Below the pieces are notes generated by a model. It saw nothing but the letters and a program-made list of their open reading frames with translations, was not told where the DNA came from and ran no database searches. A stretch of 64,000 nucleotides of DNA, taken from Caulobacter sp. 602-2. GTDB taxonomy: Bacteria > Pseudomonadota > Alphaproteobacteria > Caulobacterales > Caulobacteraceae. A program made the position numbers and the translations under genes. The DNA lies in NCBI RefSeq assembly GCF_011043625.1, contig NZ_JAAKGT010000009.1:1-64000 (forward strand), written 5' to 3'. Below, in pieces: positions 7,914 through 16,602 of the stretch (position 1 is the stretch's first letter; each line of letters starts with the position of its first letter).

Positions 7914-8097
7914 GGGCTTGGCGGTCCTCCCCGAACCTTTGATGCGGCGCAAGGACGGCCGCGCGCGGGAAGCTTAAGCTTATTCACGCAGGCAACTCAA
8001 AGCCGTGACGGCCAGGGTCGGAACCGCCGCCCCGTCCCATGCGCTTTCAGCCTCGTAGACCCTCGTTCCGAACCCTTTCCGAAGAAAGGTCTCGCGC

Positions 8098-8298
8098 ATG
8101 TACGTGGACTCCACCGCGATCCGAGCGATCGACTACGAACCCGAACACGGCAAGCTCTTCGTCACCTTCATCGACGGGGACGCGTACGTCTATGTCGGCG
8201 TGCCCGAGCGGGTGACGGCGGCCTTCACGCGATCGCGCTCGAAGGGGCGGTTCTTCCAGCGGATGATCCGGGATCGCTATCCATACAACCGGATCTGA
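8098..8298 (+). CDS. KTSC-domain small protein
   Basis: A 66-residue cytoplasmic protein that consists of one KTSC domain: an N-terminal VDSTAIRAIDY strand, two central strands with LFVTFIDGDAYVYVGVP, and a helix ending KGRFFQRMIRDRYPY. KTSC domains occur alone or next to lysyl-tRNA synthetase-like and nucleic-acid proteins; their biochemical role is unknown. AGAAAGG lies 8 bases before the ATG. It stands alone between divergent MAPEG and an intergenic repeat. Confidence 0.85.
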   Translation: MYVDSTAIRAIDYEPEHGKLFVTFIDGDAYVYVGVPERVTAAFTRSRSKGRFFQRMIRDRYPYNRI

Positions 8299-8310
8299 GC
8301 ACCCAGTTTT

Positions 8311-8426
8311 GTCATCCCGGCCGTAGCGCAGCGAAGCGCCGGGATCTCCCATGTTGGCCTTTGCCGGAGCCGTGGGAGATCCCGGCTCTGCGGGACGCTG
8401 GCGCGCCCCTCCGGCCGGGATGACAA
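8311..8426. repeat. Intergenic palindromic repeat, family B copy 3
   Basis: Starts GTCATCCCGGCCGTAGCG and ends GGCCGGGATGACAA, with GGGATCTCCCAT and GTGGGAGATCCCGG as inner arms. It lies between two convergent genes, so it could work as a bidirectional transcript end. Confidence 0.75.
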
Positions 8427-8444
8427 TTTGGGGAAGGGGCGGGC

Positions 8445-10298
8445 TTACGCCTCCTCGTCGCCTTCCTCTTCTTCCTCGACGGCCACCGGGGCTGCGATGG
8501 CGGCGGGCTTGGCCTTCTTGGCGCGGCGCGGGGCCGGGACGCCGTCGATGGCGGCGGGGTCCGGGGCTGCCTCGGCCAGCGGAGCGGTCAGGCCCGACAG
8601 CGCCCCGCCGTTCAGGCCCACCTCTGCCATCAGCTGGTCCAGCAGCGGGGCTTGCGCGCGATAGCGCAGGGCGCCGCTGACCACCTGGTCGGCCAGGTTG
8701 CCGCCGCCGTTCGAGCCGCCGCCAGCGTCGTTGGCCGCGGCGGCGCCGGTCGCGCCGTTCAGGCCGTCGACCTGGACGATGCGGATCGAGTCGATCGCTT
8801 CCAGCGGCTTGACCGACTCGGCGATGATCCGGTCGAGGTTCTCGATCAGCTTGATGCGGATGGCCATGGCCACCTGGTCGGCCGACAGCAGGTTGGCGGC
8901 CTTGTTCAGGGCCTCCTGACCCGAGGCGTCGACGTCGTAGCGCACGCGGGCGGCCTCGGCGGCCAGGCGGACGGCTTCCGCCGTCGCTTCGGCCTCGATG
9001 CGGGTCTTGTCGGCCGCGCCCTTGGCTTCCTCGCGCAGGGCCTCGGCCCGGTCGGAGGCGGCGGTCTTCTCGGCCTCGGCGGCCACCTTGACGGCGATGG
9101 CCTCGCGCTCGGCCTCCTTGGTCGCCTCGATCAGCTCGATGATCTTCTGGCGGTCGGCGGCCTCGCGTTCGCGGACGGTCTTGACCTGCTCCTCGGCGGC
9201 GACGGCAAGCGCAAGAGCCTTGTCGGCGTCGGCCTGGGCCTCGGACTGGGCGCGCGACTTCTCGGCCACGGCGATTGCGCGGTCCTGTTCCGACAGCTCG
9301 ATGGCCTTGGCCTTCTCGATCGTCTGGGTCTCGACGGCGCGTTCCTTGGCGATCTCGCGCTCGCCCAGTTCCTGCTCCATGGCGATGCGCTGCTGGGCCA
9401 CGGCCCGGTCGGCGGTGATCTTGGCCTGCTCGATCTGCTGCTCGCTGGCGATCTTGGCCTGCTCGGCCTCCTGGGTCTTTTCCGCCTGCTGGCGGGCGAC
9501 CTCGGCCGACTGCTCGGCGCGGCGGGTGGCCAGTTCACGCTCCTGTTCGAGCTTGGCGTACTCCTCGTCGCGGGTGATCTGCAGGGTCTGGCGCTGGGCC
9601 TCCAGGTTCTTGGTGCGGATCTGCACCTGGGTGTCCTGCTCGATGTCGTTGCGCAGCTTCTTGCGCAGCTCGATCTCCTCGGTCAGCCGGGTCAGGCCCT
9701 CGGCGTCGAAGGCGTTCGAGGGGTTGAAGTACTCCATGGCCGTCTGGTCGAGGCCGGTCAGCGACACGGTCTCCAGCTCCAGGCCGTTCTTCAGCAGGTC
9801 TTCGGACGACACCTGCTGCACCTTCTGGACGAAGTGGGTGCGCTGCTCGTGCAGCTCGGTCATGGTCAGCTCGGCGGCCACCGAGCGCAGGGCGTCGACG
9901 AACTTGCCCTCGACCAGCTCCTTGAGCTGCTCGGGGTGCATGGTGCGCTGGCCCAGCGTCTGGGCGGCGCTGGCGATGGCTTCCGAGCTGGGCTGAACGC
10001 GCACGTAGAACTCGGCCAGCACGTCGACGCGCATGCGGTCCTTGGTGATCAGGGCCTGCTCGTTGTTGCGCGAAACGGCCAGGCGCAGGGTGTTCATGTT
10101 CACGGGGATGGTCTCGTGGAACACCGGCAGGATCAGCGCGCCGCCGTTCATGACCACCTTCTCGCCGCCGAAGCCGGTGCGGACGAAGGAGGTCTCCTTG
10201 GAGGCGCGCTTGTAGAGGCGGGCCAGGATCAGGCCGAGGATGAGAAGGCCGACGAGGCTCCCACCGGCGATTGCGGCGATCTCGATCAGGGCTGGCAT
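8445..10298 (-). CDS. Flotillin-family (YqiK-like) SPFH protein
   Basis: A 617-residue membrane scaffold. One N-terminal transmembrane helix (about 6-26) anchors it, with a basic flank LYKRASKE. The SPFH/band-7 domain covers about 30-210 (FVRTGFGGEKVVMNGGALILPVFHETIPVN opening). A very long Glu/Ala/Gln coiled coil follows (about 225-470), then the flotillin C-terminal part, a Gly/Asn-rich linker near 540 and a Lys/Ala and poly-Glu tail. Flotillins oligomerise in liquid-ordered membrane patches. It is the last gene of an operon with the YqiJ-like, PspA and RHH-like genes; E. coli pairs yqiK with yqiJ in the same way. The acidic tail is longer than in YqiK. Confidence 0.9.
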   Translation of the reverse strand: MPALIEIAAIAGGSLVGLLILGLILARLYKRASKETSFVRTGFGGEKVVMNGGALILPVFHETIPVNMNTLRLAVSRNNEQALITKDRMRVDVLAEFYVRVQPSSEAIASAAQTLGQRTMHPEQLKELVEGKFVDALRSVAAELTMTELHEQRTHFVQKVQQVSSEDLLKNGLELETVSLTGLDQTAMEYFNPSNAFDAEGLTRLTEEIELRKKLRNDIEQDTQVQIRTKNLEAQRQTLQITRDEEYAKLEQERELATRRAEQSAEVARQQAEKTQEAEQAKIASEQQIEQAKITADRAVAQQRIAMEQELGEREIAKERAVETQTIEKAKAIELSEQDRAIAVAEKSRAQSEAQADADKALALAVAAEEQVKTVREREAADRQKIIELIEATKEAEREAIAVKVAAEAEKTAASDRAEALREEAKGAADKTRIEAEATAEAVRLAAEAARVRYDVDASGQEALNKAANLLSADQVAMAIRIKLIENLDRIIAESVKPLEAIDSIRIVQVDGLNGATGAAAANDAGGGSNGGGNLADQVVSGALRYRAQAPLLDQLMAEVGLNGGALSGLTAPLAEAAPDPAAIDGVPAPRRAKKAKPAAIAAPVAVEEEEEGDEEA

Positions 10299-10363
10299 GC
10301 GGATTTACCCCCGGAGTTTTGGAAAGCGGAAAAGGTTGAAGAGGAGGAAGGCGAAGGCGGGCG

Positions 10364-10972
10364 TCACAGCAGCGCTTCACTTTCGTTGCGGATGGCCAGG
10401 AAGCGCGCGCCGGCGTTGCGCACGATGATGACGCTGGTCCCCTGCGCGAAGGCCTCGCCGTCGTCGTCGGGCTCGACCATCACGTAGTGGGTCTGGCCGT
10501 GGGCGTCGCGCACCCGGGCCTGGGCGGGCGAGCCGACCTTGGCCTCGCCGGTGACGATCACCGCCACGCGGCCGACCAGGGTCTCGCGCGAGACGGCGGT
10601 GGTCTCGTCGCCCGGCAGGATGCGGGCCAGCAGGCCGCCCAGCACGCGGGTGAAGGGCAGGGCGACCGCGGCCGCCAGCGGTCCGGCGATCCAGGCCGGG
10701 GCCGGATGGCGGAAGACGCCGGCGATCAGCTGCTGCAGCACCAGGCCCGTCACCCCGAAGGCGAACAGGAAGACCACGATCACCATCAGCAGCGGCAGGC
10801 GGCCGACGTTCAGCCAGCCCAGCAGCGAGGGATGGTCGAAGTCGGGACCGTCGGCGCCGTCGTGGCCGAGAGCGCCGCCCAGGCCGGCGGCCTCGACCGC
10901 GCCGATCAGCAGCATCAGCAGAAGGGCGGCCAGGAAGATCGTGTTGCCGTCGGCCGACAGGAACCCCCACAT
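10364..10972 (-). CDS. YqiJ/NfeD-like inner-membrane OB-fold protein
   Basis: A 202-residue protein with a first transmembrane helix near 10-30, two more between about 60 and 110, and a C-terminal small beta domain (about 130-200: VGRVAVIVTGEAKVGSPAQARVRD) of the OB/NfeD-like type. NfeD-type proteins are standard partners of flotillins and other SPFH proteins and are thought to stabilise or regulate their assemblies. The gene ends 65 bases before the flotillin start and begins 4 bases after the pspA stop, so it is part of the same transcript. The YqiJ label follows from size, the order of membrane and OB parts, and its flotillin partner. Confidence 0.85.
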   Translation of the reverse strand: MWGFLSADGNTIFLAALLLMLLIGAVEAAGLGGALGHDGADGPDFDHPSLLGWLNVGRLPLLMVIVVFLFAFGVTGLVLQQLIAGVFRHPAPAWIAGPLAAAVALPFTRVLGGLLARILPGDETTAVSRETLVGRVAVIVTGEAKVGSPAQARVRDAHGQTHYVMVEPDDDGEAFAQGTSVIIVRNAGARFLAIRNESEALL

Positions 10973-10976
10973 CGGC

Positions 10977-11552
10977 TCAGCCCCCGTTGCGCGCGGCGCG
11001 CAGGGCGGCCAGGCGTTCGTCGACGCGGTGGCCGCGGGCCAGGCGCTCCAGCTCCGACAGCTTGGCCCCGCGCGCCAGCTCGGCGTCGGTGGGCGGCTGA
11101 GGGGCCTTGGCGCGAGCGGCGGTCAGGTCGGTCAGGTCCTCGGCCATCTCGCGGCGGGTGGCCTGCAGGGCGGCCAGATAGCCTTCCAGCTCGGCCTGGC
11201 GCTGGGCGGCGTCGGCGACGGCGGTCTCCAGCACCGGGACCTGGGCCTCGATGTCCAGCTGGTGCTCCAGCGCGGCGCGGATCAGGTCCTCGCGGTCCTG
11301 GGAGAGGGCCAGCTCGATCTGGGCCGACAGGTCGTCGTGGCGGCTGGACTGCTCGGTCAGGCGCTTGGCGGCCAGGTGGCGGGCGGCGATGGCGCGGCCG
11401 AGCTCGGCGCGCACCTCGTCGATCGCCTGGTCGACCTCGCGCAGGGCCTGCTGGCCCAGCGCGTCGGGCATCACCTCTTCCAGGGCGTCGATCAGGGCGT
11501 GGGCGCCGCCGCTGACGATGCGTCCCACTCGGGCGCGCAGGGTATCTGCCAT
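10977..11552 (-). CDS. PspA/IM30 (ESCRT-III-like) membrane-stress protein
   Basis: A 191-residue almost wholly helical protein with the heptad pattern of PspA/IM30: a first amphipathic helix (ADTLRARVGRIVSGGAHALID), then long coiled coils (residues about 40-135) rich in Ala, Glu, Gln and Arg. PspA binds damaged inner membrane, assembles into rods and preserves the proton gradient. It is about 30 residues shorter than E. coli PspA (222) and there is no pspF, pspB or pspC nearby. Its partners here are a flotillin and a YqiJ-like protein, so this is one of the PspA variants tied to flotillin systems rather than to the classical phage-shock regulon. The start lies 10 bases after the preceding stop. 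Confidence 0.8.
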   Translation of the reverse strand: MADTLRARVGRIVSGGAHALIDALEEVMPDALGQQALREVDQAIDEVRAELGRAIAARHLAAKRLTEQSSRHDDLSAQIELALSQDREDLIRAALEHQLDIEAQVPVLETAVADAAQRQAELEGYLAALQATRREMAEDLTDLTAARAKAPQPPTDAELARGAKLSELERLARGHRVDERLAALRAARNGG

Positions 11553-11562
11553 CGGGTCCTCG

Positions 11563-12081
11563 TCAGGCGGCCGACGGGCGGTCGCCCGCGGCGGTGATCA
11601 GGCGGGTCAGCTCGCCCAGGGCGGCGACGCGGCGGGAGACGATCGTCGGATCGTAGGCGGGCGCGCTGGGCGTCACGCCCCAGCGCAGCATCTGCTCGGT
11701 CAGGCGCGCGGCGCAGTCGACGAGGCGCGCCTCGTGGCGGGCCAGGGCCTGTGGATCCGCGCCCGCCAGCTCGGCCGGGGCGGCCAGCAGCACGGCCAGC
11801 ATCTCCTCGATCGCGGCGGTCAGGGCCAGGGCGACGGTGGAGTGGCGGTCGGAGGCCAGCTCGGCCGCGCGCAGGGCCTTCAGGGCCGGGGCGGCGATGT
11901 CGTGAGCGGCGGCCAGGGCGGCGTCCCAGCCGGCGGGCGTCTCGGCGCGGCGGCGGGCCTGGCGGATCAGGCCGCGCACCTTGTCGCTGGCCGTGATCGC
12001 CCCCTCCAGTTCGAGACCGGCGAGGAAAAGGGCGTCCTCTTCGGACAATCGTACACTCAAGGGCGTGTTCAGCGCGACCAT
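11563..12081 (-). CDS. Unrecognised helical protein with RHH-like N-terminus, first gene of the PspA-flotillin operon
   Basis: 172 residues. The first ~45 (LSVRLSEEDALFLAGLELEGAITASDKVRGLIRQARRR) have the strand-helix-helix pattern of ribbon-helix-helix DNA-binding proteins, with a hydrophobic/polar alternating strand (LSVRL) and a KVRGLIRQA second helix. The rest is Ala/Leu-rich helices of no recognised family. If the RHH reading is right, this protein could regulate its own operon, but it could also be an adaptor of the PspA-flotillin complex. The ATG at 12081 is chosen over the ATG three codons earlier because it fits the strand start; no strong ribosome site decides it. The pspA start follows after 10 bases. 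Confidence 0.6.
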   Translation of the reverse strand: MVALNTPLSVRLSEEDALFLAGLELEGAITASDKVRGLIRQARRRAETPAGWDAALAAAHDIAAPALKALRAAELASDRHSTVALALTAAIEEMLAVLLAAPAELAGADPQALARHEARLVDCAARLTEQMLRWGVTPSAPAYDPTIVSRRVAALGELTRLITAAGDRPSAA

Positions 12082-12176
12082 GAGTGGCAATGTGGGGCGA
12101 TGTAATACGTTTGTAAACAGCTAGGCCTTTCAGCCTGAGATTACATCTTCGTCATGTGCTCGCCGAAAGGTTCGAA

Positions 12177-12207
12177 GGTCGCCGGCGGCGCGGGGCCGCC
12201 GGCGACC
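12177..12207 (-). terminator. Terminator after the beta-helix gene
   Basis: Perfect 13-bp arms GGTCGCCGGCGGC and GCCGCCGGCGACC with a 5-base loop, 7 bases past the stop at 12214. On the minus strand it is followed by TTCGAACCTTTC, only partly T-rich. It separates the beta-helix gene from the PspA operon. Confidence 0.75.
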
Positions 12208-12213
12208 GCCGGG

Positions 12214-13770
12214 TCAGACGTTGTTGGCCACGATGCGGCTGGCCGAGGTTCCGGCCAGGTTGTTGATCGGCTTCTTGAAGACGTTGTCGGCGACGACGAA
12301 GTCATCGCAGGTCGCCTCGATCTGCGCGCCGTTGGTCAGCACGGCCTGGGCCTGGAACAGGGTGTTGCCGCAGACCACGATCCGCTTGGCCAGCGAGAAC
12401 TGCAGCATGTTCGTGGCGTTGACCTCCCTGAAGCGGTTGTTGGCGACGATCAGGCCATTGGCGTTGAAGGCGCTGATCACCGGTCCCTGGACGCCGACGA
12501 ACCAGTTGGCGACCAGGCTGACGTCGTTGATCGCGCCCGTGCCGGTGGCGACCATCTCCACCGCCGGCTGCTGGGCGGCGAAGCCGCTGACATAGACGCC
12601 GTTGAAGTTGACGTTGTCGATCGTGCCGCCGTCGGCCTGCAGCGAGGCCACGCGCGCGGCGCCGACGCCGGCCACCTCGTTGTCGCCCTCGAACTGGCAG
12701 CCGGGGTTGAACCAGACGTCGCCCACCTTGCCCGATCCGACGGTGTGGATCTCGGCGCCCCGGTCGGCGTGGTAGAAGATCACGCCGTTGAAGCGCAGGC
12801 CCGCGACCCACTCGCCCGAGCCCGCCGCGACGCGCAGGGCCCGCGATCCGGTGGCCAGCTTCATGGTCAGCTGGCCGTCATGGAAGCTGCAGTCGCCGCT
12901 GCCGCCGTCGATCAGGCAGCCGAGCGCGTTCTGCCGGTGCTCGGCCCAGATCCCGAAGCGCTGGATGCTCCACATCCGGGCGTCGGAAAGGTGCAGGCCG
13001 ACCTCGAAGTCCTGGATGAAGACGTCCTGCAGCAGGCTGGGCTTGAGCGGATCGCCGCCCGTCAGGCGCAGGCCGGTGGCGCAGCCGCCGGCGTTCCAGA
13101 CCAGTCCCAGGCTCTCGATCCTGGTCTCCGTATAGGCCCCGTCCGCATTGGGCAGCGCCGTGGCGGTGAGGTTGACCAGCGCCTGGCCGGCCTGGCCGCT
13201 CCACGGATGGGCCGCGTCGGACGAGGCGATCAGCCGGGTGCCGTCGTTCATCACCCCGGCCCCGCGCAGCGTCAGCGAGAAGGTCTGGGTCGGGCGCAGG
13301 AAGATGGGCGCATGCAGCTTGTACTCGCGGCTCAGCAGTCGCAGTTCCATCGGGCCGCCCAGGGCCGCGCCGCTGGCTTCCAGGCAGTCATGCGCCTGCT
13401 GGATGAAGGCGGCGTCGGTGGCAGTGTCCTTTTGCGCGCCGAACATCTCGGGCGTCAGGCTGCGCAGGCCGACCACCTTGCCAGTGCCTTCAAGGATGAA
13501 GACCTGGCGTTCGGTGGGCAGCTCCACCTCGCCCATCAGATAGAGCGTGGCGTTCTTGATGTGGAAGGTGCAGCCCGGCTCGATCAGCAGGTTCTTGCCG
13601 ACCGGCATGACCGCGTCCCAGCTGTCGATGAAGTACTGCGCGCCCTGTTGGGCGACCCAGCCGATGTCCGTACCGCCGAAGGCGGCGGTGATGCCGGGCG
13701 CGTCGTTGTTGACGCCGTTGGCGACGATGCCGGCGCCGCCGAACGTGCCGATAAGAGGTTTGAGGCTCAT
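12214..13770 (-). CDS. Right-handed beta-helix (pectate-lyase-3-like) protein
   Basis: A 518-residue protein of the parallel beta-helix fold. An N-terminal segment (GVNNDAPGITAAFGGTDIGWVAQQGAQYFID) resembles the opening of pectate-lyase-3 and phage tailspike domains (usually GDGVTDDTAAI). Repeated short turns rich in Gly, Asn and Val follow, such as VANNRF, VSLVANWFVG and IVVCGNTLFQ, which are typical helix rungs. There is no signal peptide, which is unusual for a bacterial polysaccharide lyase and more like a tailspike or a non-classically exported protein. No active-site residues are identifiable. It is a single gene with its own terminator; no phage structural genes are next to it. It may bind or cleave surface polysaccharide, but this is a guess from the fold. 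Confidence 0.7.
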   Translation of the reverse strand: MSLKPLIGTFGGAGIVANGVNNDAPGITAAFGGTDIGWVAQQGAQYFIDSWDAVMPVGKNLLIEPGCTFHIKNATLYLMGEVELPTERQVFILEGTGKVVGLRSLTPEMFGAQKDTATDAAFIQQAHDCLEASGAALGGPMELRLLSREYKLHAPIFLRPTQTFSLTLRGAGVMNDGTRLIASSDAAHPWSGQAGQALVNLTATALPNADGAYTETRIESLGLVWNAGGCATGLRLTGGDPLKPSLLQDVFIQDFEVGLHLSDARMWSIQRFGIWAEHRQNALGCLIDGGSGDCSFHDGQLTMKLATGSRALRVAAGSGEWVAGLRFNGVIFYHADRGAEIHTVGSGKVGDVWFNPGCQFEGDNEVAGVGAARVASLQADGGTIDNVNFNGVYVSGFAAQQPAVEMVATGTGAINDVSLVANWFVGVQGPVISAFNANGLIVANNRFREVNATNMLQFSLAKRIVVCGNTLFQAQAVLTNGAQIEATCDDFVVADNVFKKPINNLAGTSASRIVANNV

Positions 13771-14124
13771 TGTTCTTCTTTTGTTCCAGCCGCCGGACTG
13801 CCCGGCGGCGTCGAAGCCAAGGTGGCGATGGGCTGCGACACTATCGGACGTTGTGCTGCGATCTTTCGGTCCCGAGGCGCGATCGGCGTCGCCACGGCGC
13901 TTGAGTCGCGGTCTCGTTCGCTCTGGATCAAGTTCCTTGGTCCCGCCGTGGGCGAAAGCCGCGCAGAGGGGGGCAAATCCTGGGCGTCTCGAACATTTTG
14001 AGTGAAATTACAGATGCCGCCCCGGACGCAGGGAACGAGCCGAGGCGATGGTTTTACGCAAGAGGCGTCGCTCTGGGGATAACCGCCGAGGGCGGGAGTG
14101 CGACGGCCTTGAACGAGGACCGTC
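13771..14124. other. Intergenic region between divergent genes, no gene seen
   Basis: 354 bases between the beta-helix gene (minus) and the TonB receptor (plus). It must hold both promoters. I found no convincing Fur box, sigma-73 pair or structured RNA. GAGGACC at 14114-14120 is the ribosome site of the receptor gene. Short open frames here do not look like proteins. Confidence 0.5.
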
Positions 14125-16533
14125 ATGTCGAACCAAGGAATGCTGCTCGCGGGCTGCTCCGCCGCCGTTCTGCTCGCCCTGGCCGGCGCCGCCCACGCGG
14201 CCGACCCGGATCCGTCGGCCGCCGCGCCGGACGCTGTCGACGAGATCGTGGTCAAGGCCCGTGACAAGGCCGGCCTGATCGAGAAAGAGCCGAACAACAC
14301 CGTCTTCGGCCTGGACAAGCCGCTGATCGAGACGCCGCGCTCGGCCAGCTTCGTCTCCGACCTGACGCTACAACGCTACGGCATCGAGACCATCGACGGC
14401 CTGACCGCCGTCTCGCCGGGCACCTACACCGCCAGCTTCTACGGCGTGCCCGGCGCGCTCAATATCCGCGGCACCCTGGCCGAGAACTACTTCCGCGGCT
14501 TCAAGCGCATCGAAAACCGCGGCACCTACGCCACGCCGATCGGCGCGGCCGACCAGATCCAGATCGTGCGCGGCCCGCCCACCCCGATCTACGGCTCGGG
14601 CAAGGTCGGCGGGATGCTGAACTTCATTCCCAAGTCGGGGAAGGGCGAGGGCGGCTACCTGTCGGAGACGCAAGGCGAGGTCACGGCCACCTACGGCAGC
14701 TACAACCGCAAGAACGCCACCGCCCAGGTCGGCCTGCCGGTGAACCTCGGCGACGTCGTCGGCGGCGTGCATGTCTATGGCGAGGTCGAGGACAGCCACA
14801 GCTACTACAAGGGTATCTATCCGCGCCGCCAGACTCTGCAGGTCTCGTCCGACCTTGATCTCGGCGACGGCTGGAGCACGGCCGTCGGCGGCATGCTGTA
14901 CCGCTCGAAGGGCGACGTGCAGACCCCGGGCTGGAACCGCCTGACCCAGGACCTGATCGACAACGGGACCTACATCACCGGCCGCGACACCAGCCTCGTG
15001 GACGCCGACGGCAACGGCCGCCTGACGCCCGGCGAGATCGGCTTCTATCCGTACGCCAGCGCCATGTACCTGGCCTATTACGGCTTCCCGACCACCGACG
15101 CCAAGCACACGCTGGACACCGGCGTGGGCACGACCAAGCTGTCGCCGCGCACGGTCTACATCTCGGGCGCCGACTTCTCGAAGACCGAGACCAACACCCT
15201 CTATTTCGACATCGCCAGGGAGCTGTCGCCCGACAGCTCGATCAAGCTGCAGCTGTTCTACGACAGCCTGGAGAACAAGCGCTTCGTCTCCTACGGCTAT
15301 CCGGCCTGGTTCAACAGCGACGTCTGGGAAGCGCGCCTGACCTGGAACTTCGCCAACGAGTTCCTCGACGGCGCGGTGAAGGCCAAGTCGTTCGTCGGCG
15401 CCTCCTACCGCAGCTTCGACGGCCGCCGGCGCGAGAGCTACAACAGCGGCCTGATCGCGCTGGACCGTCGCGACATCGCCTTCGGCGCCACCCCCACCGA
15501 CATCATCGGCAGCCCGTTCAACCCGGGCGACGGGGTAGCCTGGGAGAACGACAACCGCTCCGAATGGACGCAGGCGGGCCTGTTCTTCACCACCGACATC
15601 ATGGTCGGCGAGAAGCTGAACCTGATGCTGGGCGGGCGCTACGACGACTACGACGTCACCTCGCAGGACACCGGCTTTCTTTCGTACACCGTGGCCGGCG
15701 AGCAGAAGGCCGCCAAGGGCAAGGGCACCTACACCGCCAGCGCCACCTACAAGGCCCCGTTCGGCCTGATGCCCTACATCACCTACGCCAAGGCCTCGGC
15801 GCTCGAGATGAGCCAGGCCGGCGACATCGCCCCTGGCCTGGTGGCCGACGCCGGCGACGCCTGGCTGTCGGACGGCGACCTGGCCGAGGCCGGGATCAAG
15901 TTCCAGTGGCTGAAGGGCACGCTGGTCGGCTCGCTGGCCGGCTATCGCCAGAACCGCACCCAGCTGACCGGCATCACCCAGACCCCGACCGGCACCCGCG
16001 CCAAGGGCGTGGAGCTGGAGGTCCGCTGGCTGGCCAGCGAGCACTTCAGCTTCACCTTCTCGGGCAACACCCAGCACACCACGGTCAAGGGCCCCGACAC
16101 CTCGTTCCAGTACGTGCCGGTGCACACCGTCGGCGTCAGCGGGGCCAATGGCTTTGGCGGCTCGTACGTGGTGTGGAGCTTCGACAGCGTCCGGCCGGGC
16201 GACTACGACTACACCCTGATCCCGAAATCGGTGCTCAGCCTCTACGGCGCCTATACCTCCGACGCCTACGACTGGGGCAAGGTCGCCGCCACGCTCGGCG
16301 TGACCCGCGTGACCAAGACCTCGGGCACGGTGCCGGGCGCGGTGGTCTATCCGGATTACGCCGTGGCCAGCGGCTCGGTCGCCTACGAGTACGGGCCGTA
16401 CACCGCCACGCTCAACGTCGATAACCTGTTCGACAAGCTCTACTTCACGCCGGTCGGCGACACCTACGCCAACCTGGCGGCCCTGCCGTCCAAGGGCCGC
16501 GAGTGGCGGGTGACCCTGTCCCGGAAGTTCTAG
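14125..16533 (+). CDS. TonB-dependent outer-membrane receptor of the catabolic operon
   Basis: 802 residues with a Sec signal peptide ending near AHA (residue 25). A TonB-box-like DEIVVKA (about 39-45) is followed by a plug domain with the usual landmarks: IETPRSASFVSD, LNIRGT, YFRGF and the Gly-rich end PIYGSGKVGGMLNFIPKSG. The 22-strand barrel ends in a C-terminal Phe (VTLSRKF), the outer-membrane insertion signal. It resembles siderophore-type receptors, but it heads an operon of an MFS carrier and five enzymes, so it probably imports the substrate those enzymes degrade. GAGG lies 6 bases before the ATG. The gap to the MFS gene is 69 bases, without a terminator. Confidence 0.9.
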   Translation: MSNQGMLLAGCSAAVLLALAGAAHAADPDPSAAAPDAVDEIVVKARDKAGLIEKEPNNTVFGLDKPLIETPRSASFVSDLTLQRYGIETIDGLTAVSPGTYTASFYGVPGALNIRGTLAENYFRGFKRIENRGTYATPIGAADQIQIVRGPPTPIYGSGKVGGMLNFIPKSGKGEGGYLSETQGEVTATYGSYNRKNATAQVGLPVNLGDVVGGVHVYGEVEDSHSYYKGIYPRRQTLQVSSDLDLGDGWSTAVGGMLYRSKGDVQTPGWNRLTQDLIDNGTYITGRDTSLVDADGNGRLTPGEIGFYPYASAMYLAYYGFPTTDAKHTLDTGVGTTKLSPRTVYISGADFSKTETNTLYFDIARELSPDSSIKLQLFYDSLENKRFVSYGYPAWFNSDVWEARLTWNFANEFLDGAVKAKSFVGASYRSFDGRRRESYNSGLIALDRRDIAFGATPTDIIGSPFNPGDGVAWENDNRSEWTQAGLFFTTDIMVGEKLNLMLGGRYDDYDVTSQDTGFLSYTVAGEQKAAKGKGTYTASATYKAPFGLMPYITYAKASALEMSQAGDIAPGLVADAGDAWLSDGDLAEAGIKFQWLKGTLVGSLAGYRQNRTQLTGITQTPTGTRAKGVELEVRWLASEHFSFTFSGNTQHTTVKGPDTSFQYVPVHTVGVSGANGFGGSYVVWSFDSVRPGDYDYTLIPKSVLSLYGAYTSDAYDWGKVAATLGVTRVTKTSGTVPGAVVYPDYAVASGSVAYEYGPYTATLNVDNLFDKLYFTPVGDTYANLAALPSKGREWRVTLSRKF

Positions 16534-16602
16534 TCCCCTGCGGCGCGCTCGCTGCAACGGGCGCGTCGCTCCCTTCCTTGAGTTCCAAGAGAGAGCCTCG
16601 CC

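Noticed and set aside
10977..11552. Classical phage-shock (pspABC) operon
   Set aside because: Only the PspA-like gene is present; the neighbours are a flotillin, a YqiJ-like protein and an RHH-like protein.
12214..13770. Prophage or phage tail module around the beta-helix gene
   Set aside because: No integrase, capsid, terminase or other tail genes lie on either side; one gene is not enough.
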